From assembly GCA_025266875.1 (NCBI GenBank), contig JALLLT010000005.1, positions 1,240,001 through 1,304,000 on the forward strand: a stretch of 64,000 bases of DNA. The letters are read 5' to 3'. Position numbers and translations under genes: made by a program. The stretch is from Fennellomyces sp. T-0311. Lineage: Eukaryota > Mucoromycota > Mucoromycetes > Mucorales > Lichtheimiaceae. The notes beneath the pieces are model-generated. The model worked only from the letters and a program-made list of their open reading frames with translations, had not been told where the DNA came from and searched no databases. Below are positions 12,862 through 23,470 of the stretch, piece by piece. Positions within the stretch are counted from its first letter, which is position 1; each line of letters starts with the position of its first letter.

Positions 12862-12970
12862 CACTTCAGAAAAATAAAATTCGGCCATTAAGAAATTCAA
12901 TTTGATCACTTTTTGAATTTTTCTTGAACGTTGACTTGAATTCTTTCTGAATTTTTTCTGAATACAGGAG
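12862..12970 (+). repeat. A/T-rich TGAA/TTTTT repeat patch, copy A
   Basis: Imperfect iterations of TTTTTGAATTTTTCTTGAA and TTCTGAATTTTTTCTGAA occur here. The same motif family, in the same orientation, recurs at 13725-13845, and the remnant gene at 13065-13670 lies between the two patches. Confidence 0.6.
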
Positions 12971-13064
12971 TAATAGCTAACGGGATCCATTATATACATA
13001 TTGCTTTTGCTCATAACCATTGGCATTGCCATCTTTATTAAAGCATATTCATCGCATTGCACAT

Positions 13065-13670
13065 TCAGTTTTGTTTAGCAGTGGCTTTCTTGGAGCGTTT
13101 GTTTGGTGCTGGTACTTCTTCTGCCGTTGCCATCCTCGCCATTTTGACCGCCTTCGCGGCTCGACCACGCTTTTTTTTCTATAAAACAGTAGTGTAAAGA
13201 TGATATTCATTTGTAGTTACTTGCAATACATACCTGTTGCCGTCTTGTCCTTGCCCTTGTCATTGGCAACTGGTTCCAATTCTTGATGCTCGTTTCGAGG
13301 TTTCGTGCGTCCGACCAACGGTTCGTCCTCATCGTCACTGGACAGCATAGCTTCGAAGTCGCGAACATCCGCGCCCAGCTCATGTACTGCATCATCATAT
13401 CTTTGCTGGTCGATTACATTGCATGTGCCTTGACTGCGAGATGAACGACATTCTCTTAGCAACTGTTTACAAAGCTCCTAACTCGAGCTCTACCGCACCA
13501 CAAAAATCAATGGCCCGTATCCGTATATGACAGAACCTGGAGCATCAAAGTACGTTGTTGTGGACATAAACGACATAGCTGGCTTTGCTGGACGTGCACA
13601 ATGATCGGATACAAGACAATACGTGTACTGGGTGCGTAAGAATAGTTCACCAAATGAAGGTCTGCCTATA
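13065..13670 (-). pseudogene. 3' exons of an uncharacterised protein gene (remnant)
   Basis: Minus-strand exons about 13670-13495, 13429-13240 and 13188-13065 splice plausibly. The first reads ...FGELFLRTQYTYCLVSDHCA and ...VIYGYGPLIFVVR. The second reads YDDAVHELGADVRDFEAML and an acidic SSDDEDEPLVGR stretch. The third is basic (KRGRAAKAVKMARMA ... NKRSKKATAKQN). The last junction is out of frame by one base at an 8-T run (13181-13188); seven would restore the basic frame. No 5' exons were found: upstream sequence turns into the TGAA-type repeat patch. I do not recognise the family. It looks like a nuclear or transposon-derived protein. It may be a decayed remnant, or the frameshift may be a homopolymer sequencing error. 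Confidence 0.5.
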
Positions 13671-13724
13671 GATTATAAATTGCACTATATGCGACAAAGC
13701 TAAAGTATTTAGTCTTTTTATCTC

Positions 13725-13845
13725 TGAATATTTTGGGAATATTTTTTAAATGTCTGAATATTCTTTGAATTTTTTTTGAACGACTGAATTTGCCACTGAA
13801 TATTTTACGAATGTCTGAACGTTTTCTGAATTTTTTTTCCTGAGG
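13725..13845 (+). repeat. A/T-rich TGAA/TTTTT repeat patch, copy B
   Basis: This patch contains repeated TGAATATTTT, TTTGAATTTTTTTTGAA and TTTTCTGAATTTTTTTTCCTG units. It matches in type and orientation the patch at 12862-12970. Confidence 0.6.
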
Positions 13846-14378
13846 TGCTAAGTTCAATTTAGAGCGGTAAATAACGTTGTTAAATCAGAGAGAAGCAAGT
13901 GTAAAAGACAAATATGTCAACGAGACTCAAAAAGGTAACTGATTTATTTCATATGTTTTGCTCTCTCTATTTATAATAAATGCTTATCCATGATGGGATT
14001 TCCTTAAGCCGGTGTTTCCGTGAGTGATGTGTAATGTCAACCTTATTATCATTGAGCAGTTACGGATTGTGATGATTGATAGGATGAATGCTGACAGAGC
14101 ATATCCGTGAAGAGACGCGTTGACCGGAAGGTCGTGTCTATGAGCAACCTGATTGGCTGAGTATTTGGTAAGCATGAAGCTCAACGTTCCGATGTCGGAA
14201 GTGGGAAGCGGCGGTAAGGATGGAAAGCTCTTATTCGCCGACGGACAGCATAGATGACAAAGAAGCTTGTTAGGGTGTGTTCATGTTGGATACAACAAAC
14301 GTCCCAGTTAAGCATTGTTTAAAAATTGTACGAGATGTGTATACCTCGTATAAAACATGCAGTGCTTAAAAAGTAGGG
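13846..14378. other. Intergenic stretch, nothing recognised
   Basis: No ORF, repeat or relic that I can assign. Confidence 0.35.
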
Positions 14379-14808
14379 TTACGAAAACTGGTACTCTACA
14401 GTACAGGGTCTTCTACTTGAGTAGAGTAACCAAATAAGCACTAGTAGTAATACAGCCACTAAAGCGTACAACGGATTTAGCGTTATTCCTTTTGGTGGTG
14501 GTTCTTCAATAATGGGTCCAATGTGATAGAAGTAAATATCATCTCTCGGTAAGCTGAGTGTCTCCTCCACCAGTTCTTTAAAATCGAGAAAGCTGAGAGG
14601 AGCAAGGTCGGATTCAGCGCAGCTTTCGTAGTAGTGTTTGTACACATCCATACAATAAATTGGGCCATCCACGCAATAGCGGTAATTAGCAACCAACCTA
14701 TGTAGAAAATGTTCCCTCAGTAATTTTCTTTTCGTTGTATGTCATATTAGTATATCTTTACCAGTACACAGCAAATGCTTTTCGATGGTCGTCGTAGTGA
14801 GTATCCAT
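14379..14808 (-). CDS. Small C-terminally membrane-anchored protein with a C-x10-C motif (copy 2)
   Basis: Two exons (14808-14762 and 14697-14379) joined by a 64-nt intron give 121 aa. The N-terminus is MDTHYDDHRKAFAVYW, and then comes CMDVYKHYYESC, aligned with CSDMYLRYYQKC of the paralogue at 11435-11052. A proline-rich linker (IIEEPPPKG) leads to a C-terminal membrane helix (LYALVAVLLLVLIWLLY) and a short polar tail. The shared gene plan argues that both are real genes. The function is unknown. The paralogues lie about 3 kb apart on the same strand, pointing to an old tandem duplication. Confidence 0.7.
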
Positions 14809-15338
14809 ATATGAAAACAGTAAGTGAACGATTTCTGAGTGAAAGAGTGTTTTCAGACAATTAATTTTCTTTTATCCTTTTCATACTTTTTCCGGATTGG
14901 TGACAACTTATCTATCACTATTGGACACTATACATCATACTATATTTAAGTCAAACAAGCTTTTTAGACAAGCTATGTTAATCCCGCTGATCCGCTTACT
15001 TTATATAAGTGCGTACTGATCATACAATATATCCACGTTCGTCATACTCTGTACCGCACGATGCTAATTGTAAATCTGGTATATAATAGTATATGTCATG
15101 ATCAAGTTTTCTCCATGATGAAAAACCCATATTAGTCGAAGCTAACAAGTATACCAATTTTGTTTATCCTCAACATACTGGACCATCGTTGACAATCATT
15201 TTACATACATCTTATCAATATGTTGTCACATTCCTTTTCATTATACACAATGCTCCAGAATTTAAAAGTTATATTCAACTTGACGAAGGGCAAGCATTTT
15301 CATGCGATAAAATCATGTATACATCTTCTTTCATGTCA
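14809..15338. other. Intergenic stretch, nothing recognised
   Basis: A/T-rich DNA that should hold the promoter of the membrane protein gene at 14808 and the 3' flank of the gene at 15339. No other feature was seen. Confidence 0.35.
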
Positions 15339-17234
15339 CTATGTCGTGCAATCCCCGAATCCTGGTTTCTGTCTCCTCCTTTTTTTCTTCTCAGCTGCAA
15401 TCCGCGTGAGATAACGACGGACGCGATCTGGAGCGAGCCTCAGCCGAATAAGAGCAGTTGTTAGGACTCGGAGATCTCTGTCGTGGCGCTTCCGCGACCA
15501 GAGGTTGTGTCCAGGAGTCTTGAACTCCCGCAGAGCATTGTTCATGGCACCGTTGAAGGCAAAGTCATCCTGCTTGGTGACAACACCAGTATACTCGATC
15601 GCCTTGCGTGTTTCCTGAAAGACGAATGATTTCATCTTTTCGTTCACGCTTGAACCGACGCGCCCTAAGCATAAAACATAACACGTTAATCGATGGAAAC
15701 GGAAAGTGTACACTGCGATGGCGTACCGGACAGCATGTTCGAGAAATGTTCAAACTGATACACGCAGGAATCTTCCAACTTGCCCAGATCTGGCGGTGTA
15801 GGTGACACATAGACAGCCGTTTTCGCCTCTGGTCCGTAATCAAAGCCAGGTACCAGAGCTTGGATATCGAAAATTGTGTCGTCGACAACAGTACCGCACA
15901 GTCGGGCTATTCTTCCGCTGGCAATCATATCAGTAAAAGCTGATACCCCGTTCGAAAGCTGTGCCATACACCTACCGACGCACAATTTCTCGTTTTCTAA
16001 TCGGTTCAAGAAGCCATCATAGGCGATTTCCCCTCGTAAAATAGAACGCAATGAAAACGTCATAGTTTCTGTGAAAATTACTGTTTCGCGTATTGAAGTG
16101 TCTTTGTTTTTGACCGCTTGGCTACCTTCGTCGTCGGTTTCTTGGTCATCGTTGTTAATGGATTCTTGATCGCTGTCCTGAACACACATGACTTCGCCCC
16201 ACGTACACGAGTCCAAGAAACCCTGCACTTCCTCATGCAGCCGATACCCTTCACTTTTGAAGTATTGAAATCGGTCGTAATCTTTATAACATTTTATCCG
16301 GTCAGCGAACCAGTTACGAGCCACGTCCATGGGATGCCGTTTTAGGATGGATGTTTGGATCTCGTCATAGATGCGAAGAACGTTTTTTCTTTTGTCGTGC
16401 TTGTTGTGCAGCTTTTCTAGCATCTTGACAGCTTTTTGCTTGCTTTCCGCTCCTTTAAATGTCTCTTCAATCTCTTGACGATGGAACCGCCTGACCCCGG
16501 CCTCAAACTCGCTGATGATCTGGTCTCGGGTAATACCTGTCCGAGACATTGTCACCTCTTCCTTGTCCACGTCATCCTCATTATAGCCTGTAATTGTGGC
16601 TACAGTAGACGATGGTGGAGCTGGTGTCGGCGTTGGCTGATGCTTTAACGGCTTCGGAGGCTTCAAAACAAGTCGATATGAGTATATCATTAGTTTAAAT
16701 GGGTAGTCAAAAGCCAACCTTGTACTCGGGCAGGTCGCAAAGTTGGAACCATTTTGTCTTCTCGCCAAGGTATGAGTCAGTATGCTGTAGCACACTAACA
16801 GTTGTCTTGCCAATTGGATTGATCACCTGCGCATGCTTTCTGGTAGAAAAGTAGAAAACACGCAGATCCTTTTGATGAGCAATGACTATGAGCAATATCA
16901 ACCCTTTTGCTTTAGTTGGTTGCGCGGTTCGCAAGAAAACGACATGATCAGAGTCACTGGAAAGCAGCCGTGTCAATGCCGAGGATTGGAAAACTACCAT
17001 GCCGCTTCTTTTAAGGGTCTTGTTTGCTTTGCGCAGTTTCTCAGCACCGGAAACAAAGTAATACAGACCACTGAAGGTTTTCTCGAGCCGATTGGCTGAG
17101 ATTGGTGGTGCTTCGATCTGTACCTCTTGCGAATGGCCAAAGGTCTTCTGCACAAGCGTAGGATTCAGTTGAAAAGAATGTGGTACAGTATGAAGCGCGA
17201 AACGTGAAAAAAGAGAGTCGACGCAAGCACGCAA
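15339..17234 (-). CDS. Uncharacterised 591-aa protein
   Basis: Three exons (17234-16719, 16660-15727, 15664-15339) with introns of 58 and 62 nt give an open frame of 591 aa. After the first exon a proline-rich linker (KHQPTPTPAPPSS) leads into a charged helical region with a possible coiled coil around EAGVRRFHRQEIEETFKGA. Next comes an acidic patch (ESINNDDQETDDEG). The last exon is strongly basic (KRHDRDLRVLTTALIRLRL ... KKKRRRQKPG). No catalytic motif that I know is evident. The basic tail and acidic middle suggest a nuclear or nucleic-acid-binding protein, possibly of transposon origin, but this is inference. The start is the first ATG of the open frame; other ATGs downstream are possible. 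Confidence 0.6.
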
Positions 17235-18799
17235 TTGGGCGTGTATTTTATTTGGTACTTCCTTATTACGTTAGGCTAACGTTGACGTCAAAGCATTGTT
17301 ACTTTTATTCGTAGTATCTATCATAATGGGCAACTCTATTGGCCATCCCTATTGTTTCAGTATGCGAACGAAGCACACGCTTCATGCATAGTTTGTACGG
17401 ATCAACTGTTTCTTATCGGCAACCAATGATATGCATAGACGGTGCAACCGACCAGCTTACGTTTTAAGTAGAATATCTTGCAGTAAACAGCGTGACAGAC
17501 ACCCAGTCAGTCAGCCGTATCGACCGATCTCTAAAGGCTGTTTCAAACGTCGTCAGAACGCCTAAACAAGGGAGTCCTTTTTGATATTGTTACACAAAAA
17601 CTTTCTATACCATTAACTGACAACTAGTGGCAAAGCCGAAACATCATAATATAGCAAGTTCTCTCCTGTTGAACGGCTTTTGTAATAATGACGAAAACCG
17701 AATACATAGGAGGATGGTTTGATATATTTTACGGCAAATCTGTGTGAGTAATCCTTCTGATAACAACCAAACATTGTTGTGTCAAATCGATGATCATTGG
17801 TATAGTCCTTCATCGATAGTACGTGTCCACACTGTATAATCTGTGAATTTATGTAGAATCAATCCGTCATAAAATAGCAAAATTTATTATGGATTAGGAG
17901 GTGCACGCTTGTAAAAGCCGGTGATCCACAGTGTAAGTCCGTTCACGAGAACAAATCAAATAACCATAGGCAACAAAATTACCAAGCAGCAAAGCTGAGA
18001 AAGGTAAAGTTGATTTTCGCATATCCGTCGCAATAACCTTCGTACACATTAGCACTATAAACTTCTCTTATTTAGCATGTTTAAAATTGATAAAGGTCCT
18101 TTATAAAAGAATGCATTTTCTCCATAGGTAGCACTTCCTTATCAAATATAGACCTTGAGCTCACCAGCCGATCGCGAAGTCTCGTTGTAGGTGTCCGTTG
18201 TTTTCTCGGCTGCTTCAGCTGTACTAAGATATCGAACTGTGCTTTGGGGGATACCATGAGCAAAAAGCAAATGAATAAAGGTCATCAGAAAGCGCTTGAG
18301 AAAAAGTATCTGCTTTTATTTTCCTTGTTGGATCTTCCCAACTGACCACAGGAAGACTGTTTGCAACCACTGTACTAGTATATTTCCTTGTTAACTTGGC
18401 GATAGAAAGGCTCACATAACATATGTAACCATACGGAGCTGTGAAACACAAACAACGCTGCAAAAAAATGACATATTTCCGCAACAAAGCAGATGTATCT
18501 CATTACAAAAGCGTTTACTGTATATTTAAAAAAAGTACATACCGAAAAAATTGAGACCAGAATAATTACCCAAAAGCACACGCATCAGGTCGAATTTCAA
18601 TATGTTTTTATGCAAGTATCAAACATTTTTAGGTTCGTTGTCATCTGACTGATATTGCTCTGTATAACAATGATATCCAGTTTGCGTACAATTCTTCTTT
18701 ACATATGCAATAGTTAAAAAAGGCAGACTACATAGGCATAAAAAAAACGACGGCTCTTTGTAAATGGAATATATAACTACTAGGTTTCTTGCTATATGA
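17235..18799. other. Intergenic stretch with unassigned short ORFs
   Basis: Minus-strand ORFs between 18081 and 18581 include a hydrophobic stretch (FWVIILVSIFSVC) and could be exons of a small gene. No convincing splice chain or family was found, so none is called. Confidence 0.3.
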
Positions 18800-20896
18800 C
18801 TATGCTGTGTATTCTGTGAACTTCAATACGATGTGTGGTGCGAACGCGTCTTGGATTTGTACAGCCGTCAAATAGTAGATATTGTTGAGTTGCACTTCCT
18901 TCAAATTATTGTTTTGACCAATGTGCAGTAAGCTTTGTTCGGAAAGTTTCATATTTGACAGGTGTAGTTTTCGTAGTCGTGGCAAGCGGCTGAGCCCAGC
19001 TGAGAAAGTCTGTTCGTTATTCGCGGTCATTTTCGTGGTACAGCAGATAGCCAGATAGGACAGATTTTCGACAGCAGCACAAGCAAGGAGTACAGCATCA
19101 GCGATGTTCCCATCAACATACAGTCTAAGTTTCGTTAGCCCATGGCCATCGTTTCGCGGACGCTGAACACTGTGAAGGAATCGTAGGATAGATTGTTCCA
19201 AAAATCGTGCGTACTGCAATTGCAATGAGTTCAATTTCCGCAAATTGGAGAGTGCTAGGAATGCTGCATCAGGAATACGACCATGGACATTATTCAAGTA
19301 TATCGTTTTCAATTTAGAACATCGCTCTAAAAGCCGGGGAAGATCATTCACAATTGCCTTTGGAACATTTTCCAGGTAAAGTCTCACCAAACCATTCAAG
19401 GCAAGTGAAGAGAGATTGTCCCAGCTTTCTTGTTGTCTGATGAATCCAATACTCATTGGAAATTTGACATGCAACGAGCATAACGTCGAAGAGTGCTTGT
19501 CGATTAATGGCATTAATGGTAGCCTTGAAGTCAGATAGTATGCGCTTAGGCTCGTTAATCCAGAATGACTGCCAGGATAGACATCGACGAAGTCGTCCAT
19601 TCTTTGTGGGCCGTGTCCAATCTTTAGCACTTTGATGCTTGAGCAGTTCTCACTGACAGCTGTGTACATGTCATCTTCACATCCCTTGAGGGCCAGATAT
19701 TGAATGACTGGGGAACATTGGAAAAGAGGAACAAGCTCTGAGGTTTGCAAGGTGGTATAAACCGTTTGCAGCACTACTTTCTTCAGCAATGTCTTGAACG
19801 AGAGCACCAGCCCACTGAACGTAGGTCCTTCTCCGTTATCGTAAATTCCAATTTCCGTAAGGTTGCGGCACGCGTTGAGAATTAGGGACAGAGAAATGCA
19901 GTCTCCAAAAAAGTGTATATCCAATGAGGTTAATGTGCTTCCAATATTGGGCAGGCATTCGTGGAAGAGCTCGCAATAGTCCTCAAAGCCATGTTTGTTT
20001 TCTTTTATATAGTGTTGAAGATTAATACTCACACTCAAAGCGCACAGAAGAGACCTACTTATTGGATTTCGTATCTGGAACGACTGGAGGTTCGTAAAAC
20101 ATTTGGTACTGATCAACTTCAAGTATCCAGGCAGTTGTGGAGCATGTGGTAGAGACAGCTCTCTTACATGGTGGCTGACTAAAGGTAAAACGTACCACAT
20201 TCGTGCTGGAACATCAACACCATCAATATCCTCGATGCGGATCGTCCTCCAGCATCTGGGATATTCCAATAGTTTTTGTCGCCACACAGACGATACTTTT
20301 ATGCACGATACCAACGACCTTGCCGGGATCTGATCGACGATGATACCCATAACATCAAACGGAACTTTGGCAATAATATCGATTCGCTGATTCCGTCGTT
20401 CCATCGCACGCTGTTTCCCGTCATACAAAGCTTTGTATTGGTTGTCGCTTTGAGGAACGTTGCGTAGGCCATTGTCGAAAACTTTAATAGCTTTTGTTTG
20501 GTGCCCTTGATCAGCGTACCGGTGACCCATACACATATAGCCCGCTGGATCATGCGGTGCATATTGTATTATTGTTGACGCCTCGTCGAGCTCCCGTTTG
20601 TGTTGTCCTTTCCGTGCCCACGCCACCATTCGCATTTTCAGCAGATACACAAGTCGTTTTTGCAGGTCGTCAACGGTCCCCGAGGAATGGTCAATGACAG
20701 CATCGTAATCGCCATTGACAAACGCATTCTTGGCCAATAATTCGGCTTGCTGCCAATCGGTCATTGTGTTTTCTTTTTCCAAAGATGGGCTCGTGGATGT
20801 CATTGGTGTATCGTTTGACATTGGTCGTGGTAAGAGGGGCGTCAAATTGTTAAGCGTAGCACCATCGTCAAACATTAAAGGAGCGCTTCCGGCCAA
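18800..20896 (-). CDS. F-box protein with TPR-like N-terminus and LRRs
   Basis: A single-exon gene of 698 aa. Residues about 47-170 form a TPR-like helical repeat region (AELLAKNAFVNGDYDAVIDH, then YAPHDPAGYMCMGHRYADQG and KAIKVFDNGLRNVPQSD). Residues about 172-215 are an F-box (IIAKVPFDVMGIIVDQIPAR ... VSSVWRQKLLEYPRCW). The rest is a long run of degenerate leucine-rich repeats (for example LRKLHLSNMKLSEQSLLHIG near the C-terminus). F-box proteins with LRRs are substrate receptors of SCF ubiquitin ligases, binding Skp1 through the F-box. The combination with N-terminal TPRs occurs as a family in this window (see 26967-29052), plus relics at 1285-1960 and 21136-21330. The start at 20896 is the first ATG, but an ATG at residue 26 is also possible. 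Confidence 0.85.
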   Translation of the reverse strand: MAGSAPLMFDDGATLNNLTPLLPRPMSNDTPMTSTSPSLEKENTMTDWQQAELLAKNAFVNGDYDAVIDHSSGTVDDLQKRLVYLLKMRMVAWARKGQHKRELDEASTIIQYAPHDPAGYMCMGHRYADQGHQTKAIKVFDNGLRNVPQSDNQYKALYDGKQRAMERRNQRIDIIAKVPFDVMGIIVDQIPARSLVSCIKVSSVWRQKLLEYPRCWRTIRIEDIDGVDVPARMWYVLPLVSHHVRELSLPHAPQLPGYLKLISTKCFTNLQSFQIRNPISRSLLCALSVSINLQHYIKENKHGFEDYCELFHECLPNIGSTLTSLDIHFFGDCISLSLILNACRNLTEIGIYDNGEGPTFSGLVLSFKTLLKKVVLQTVYTTLQTSELVPLFQCSPVIQYLALKGCEDDMYTAVSENCSSIKVLKIGHGPQRMDDFVDVYPGSHSGLTSLSAYYLTSRLPLMPLIDKHSSTLCSLHVKFPMSIGFIRQQESWDNLSSLALNGLVRLYLENVPKAIVNDLPRLLERCSKLKTIYLNNVHGRIPDAAFLALSNLRKLNSLQLQYARFLEQSILRFLHSVQRPRNDGHGLTKLRLYVDGNIADAVLLACAAVENLSYLAICCTTKMTANNEQTFSAGLSRLPRLRKLHLSNMKLSEQSLLHIGQNNNLKEVQLNNIYYLTAVQIQDAFAPHIVLKFTEYTA

Positions 20897-21135
20897 CCGC
20901 TACCATCCCTCAGCACTGTCTACATGGCTTTATATAGAAAAGTTTCTCAAGGCGTTAGTAGTAAAGATTCTTAGATTCTACTTGGCTGTCGATGCGTGTG
21001 TATCATCGGACATGGGAAGGATCCCGCACCTGTCTTTCAAGTGATGTACGTAGCATGTTTTGCTTTTAAATACATTTTTATTTGTCTGCTATAGACAATG
21101 CGAAAAAATCATTCAGCGTTTTGTACGTCTTAACA

Positions 21136-21330
21136 TTATGATTGTTGCTTTAAGTGTACTTCGACGTAGTCCTCGAAATCCAACTTGATGTGGTGGAAGA
21201 GTACCTTGCATTCGTCCTTGGCGACGTACCGCAATCTGCTGGCTTCCACTCTTGTCAAGCTCTTATGTTCAGCAATGTGCAGTAATGTTTGCTCAGAAAA
21301 CGCCATATCCCCAAGATAAAGGCCATCCAA
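21136..21330 (-). pseudogene. C-terminal fragment of an F-box/LRR gene
   Basis: The 64-aa frame aligns with the end of the neighbouring 698-aa protein: GDMAFSEQTLLHIAEHKSLT against SNMKLSEQSLLHIGQNNNLK, and both end in a similar acidic stretch. No F-box or TPR coding sequence is found upstream. It is therefore the remaining tail of a tandem duplicate lying just upstream on the same strand. Confidence 0.7.
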
Positions 21331-22257
21331 TTACGATAAGCAAGCCTACGTTCGCTCTTGGCATTAGTTGAAGTGAAGGTTTGAATGCTGAGATATGTCT
21401 ACGTTTCAACTTTACCACACGCAATCACCCTTGTTAAGTGCATTTCTAGTCAATGAATTCACCTTGTCCCAGCCAGTTATTGCATTCTACTGATCGATGT
21501 TTGTTAATTTTTTTTTTTGCTCACTAACCTCCATAGTAGTGCTGCCAATAATGGTTACCTGGTACGCCCACACTATATGATCCGCCGTGGGAAGAATCAT
21601 CCTCTTCGTATACGAGTTGCTTAACTAGATTCTTGACAAATCTGCAACTAGGGCTCGCACTTTGGAGAGGCGTACCGGAGAATCTATCGATTATGCCCGG
21701 ACTTTAAGGCGCTACGGTCAAAGGTGCTCGCCCGAATAGAGACGCCTAAACGGGCACGGTCTTGTATATATGACCAAATGTCGGGCGCCCCAACGTGTTC
21801 CGTGGAACGAGTTGTCAGTTAGAAGCACATTTCAAATTGGATGTGCATAAATCAGTGAAACTGAATACTGATGATGTAGTAGCAAGTTGAGGAGATCAAG
21901 TAAATTGATGTCGATTAATATGTTAACTGTGTTAAAGCATTTTCAATGACGGTTGCTGCTCATGTCGTACAAAGAGGTCGTGAACAACGAAATGTTGTAT
22001 GCTTTGATATAATTGTATCTCCGTCTCTTTTCCACAGATTCGTGGGATATGACTCCAAAATATTGAGGATGAAGGAAGGGGGGTTAAGTAAAAAAAAGCT
22101 TCTTATTCAAGCTACTTTACACCATATGTAGTAACAGGATCCAAAAGCATCGACCAAATACTTTGCTAAAGTAATCAAAATCACATACACATATATGTAC
22201 TGTTCCAAAGAAAAAATCTGATTCTGATACTTAGAACTGGAATTATAAAAGTCTCTC
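21331..22257. other. Intergenic stretch, nothing recognised
   Basis: Only short ORFs are present. Older, unrecognisable F-box/LRR gene sequence may be here, since the fragment at 21136-21330 must once have extended into this region. Confidence 0.35.
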
Positions 22258-23052
22258 CTAGTTCTGAAACATTATATTTCGCATAATCTGCAAGTCACGT
22301 CCACCTAATGTATCGCAGCAGGTGCAGCGAACAGCCTTTGAAACTTCCCTTCCACAGCGGTAGCAACTATGGTTTTCTGCATTAGTTCTCGATTTTAACA
22401 GTCTGCAAACTATATTGCTTACAAAGTAGTAGAGCATTGACAATATATGAGATCGCAGCCAGTCTATACAAACGGGTTAAGCCATCACACATACATAAAA
22501 CGACTCTGTCCACAAAAAACCTACAGTGCGTTCAACAACGTGCCGACATACTGGGCAACGGGACCATCTATTCTCCAATGCCAAGAGTATGAACTTTGCT
22601 TCAGCATTCCTTTGTCTCCTTTGAGCATCCAATGACAACGGGGTGGCCACTATAGCAGGTTTGGTACTGGCTCTTTTCTTGATTGCGCCCTTGGAAGAAA
22701 TTGTAGTCACCTTGCTTGATTGATTTCTTTGTCCATTTCCAAGAACACGCCGCATTGATTGCCTACACCATAATGCAAGAGAACTGCAATACGATAGCGT
22801 CATCCAAGCTACTTCCTGCAGCTGGTAAGTTTGCTTGCAATCTGGCACCGGACAGGCGAGTGTAGGTTGTTGATCATCGTAGTCTTCTTGCCTCACATAG
22901 CGATTCAAGTACTCCTTCAAGCATAACTGGCAGACGTCGTGTGCACAACCATCAGTCGAGAACATCGAGGGAGCTGCGTTAGTCTCCGAACCGCGATATA
23001 TCTCGAGGCAGATGCAGCAATGAACTTCAAGATATTGTTTCACCACACGCAT
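22258..23052 (-). CDS. RBR-type RING protein (copy 1)
   Basis: Three exons (23052-22525, 22463-22423, 22366-22258; introns of 61 and 56 nt) give 225 aa. The start MRVVKQYLE matches MKVVKKYHR of the paralogue; a longer in-frame start at 23079 is less likely. A first RING-like domain has CCICLEIYRG, then GCAHDVCQLCLKEYL and CPVPDC. The C-terminal part has SRCPVCRHVVERT-GCDLIYCQCS-FCYRCG, which is the RING2 (Rcat) pattern of RING-between-RING ubiquitin ligases. The middle is short, so a full IBR domain may be missing. RBR ligases carry ubiquitin on a RING2 cysteine. Here the C-x4-C spacing after GCDLIYC departs from the norm (YCQC rather than xCxCG), so activity is uncertain. It is a tandem paralogue of 24422-23471. 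Confidence 0.75.
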
Positions 23053-23470
23053 GGTAAGGAGTGAAAAAAAAAACCGCATTTTGTTGGAGCGAGAGAAATG
23101 CTCATTTTGTGATCACGAAGTGGTCACATATATCTGTATTTAGCACCGTTTCCTGAAAAGCTTAAATCTATGGCACTCATCGCTGTGTTGTCTAAGGAAA
23201 CATTGTAAATAAGCTATCTTCACATATAAAAAGTACATCAATATGTTCGTTGAAAAAAAGAGACAACTTGGCGTGCTGCAAATGAAAACTCGGGCATATG
23301 AGGAACTCTATACAAAATGATAAGGTGCTATGGGTAAGAAAGTACAAGACCGAAATGATTTTAGGTCAGCCCTGCTGGTTTATCATGTATCTCAAAAGAA
23401 ACTTATATTTTGAAAGATCGCAAAGTACATATTCATTGTTGTTAGTATTGTGTTGCAAAAGTGAGTTATG

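Noticed and set aside
18081..18581. Three overlapping minus-strand ORFs that might be exons of a small membrane protein gene
   Set aside because: No consistent chain of splice sites and frames and no recognisable family.
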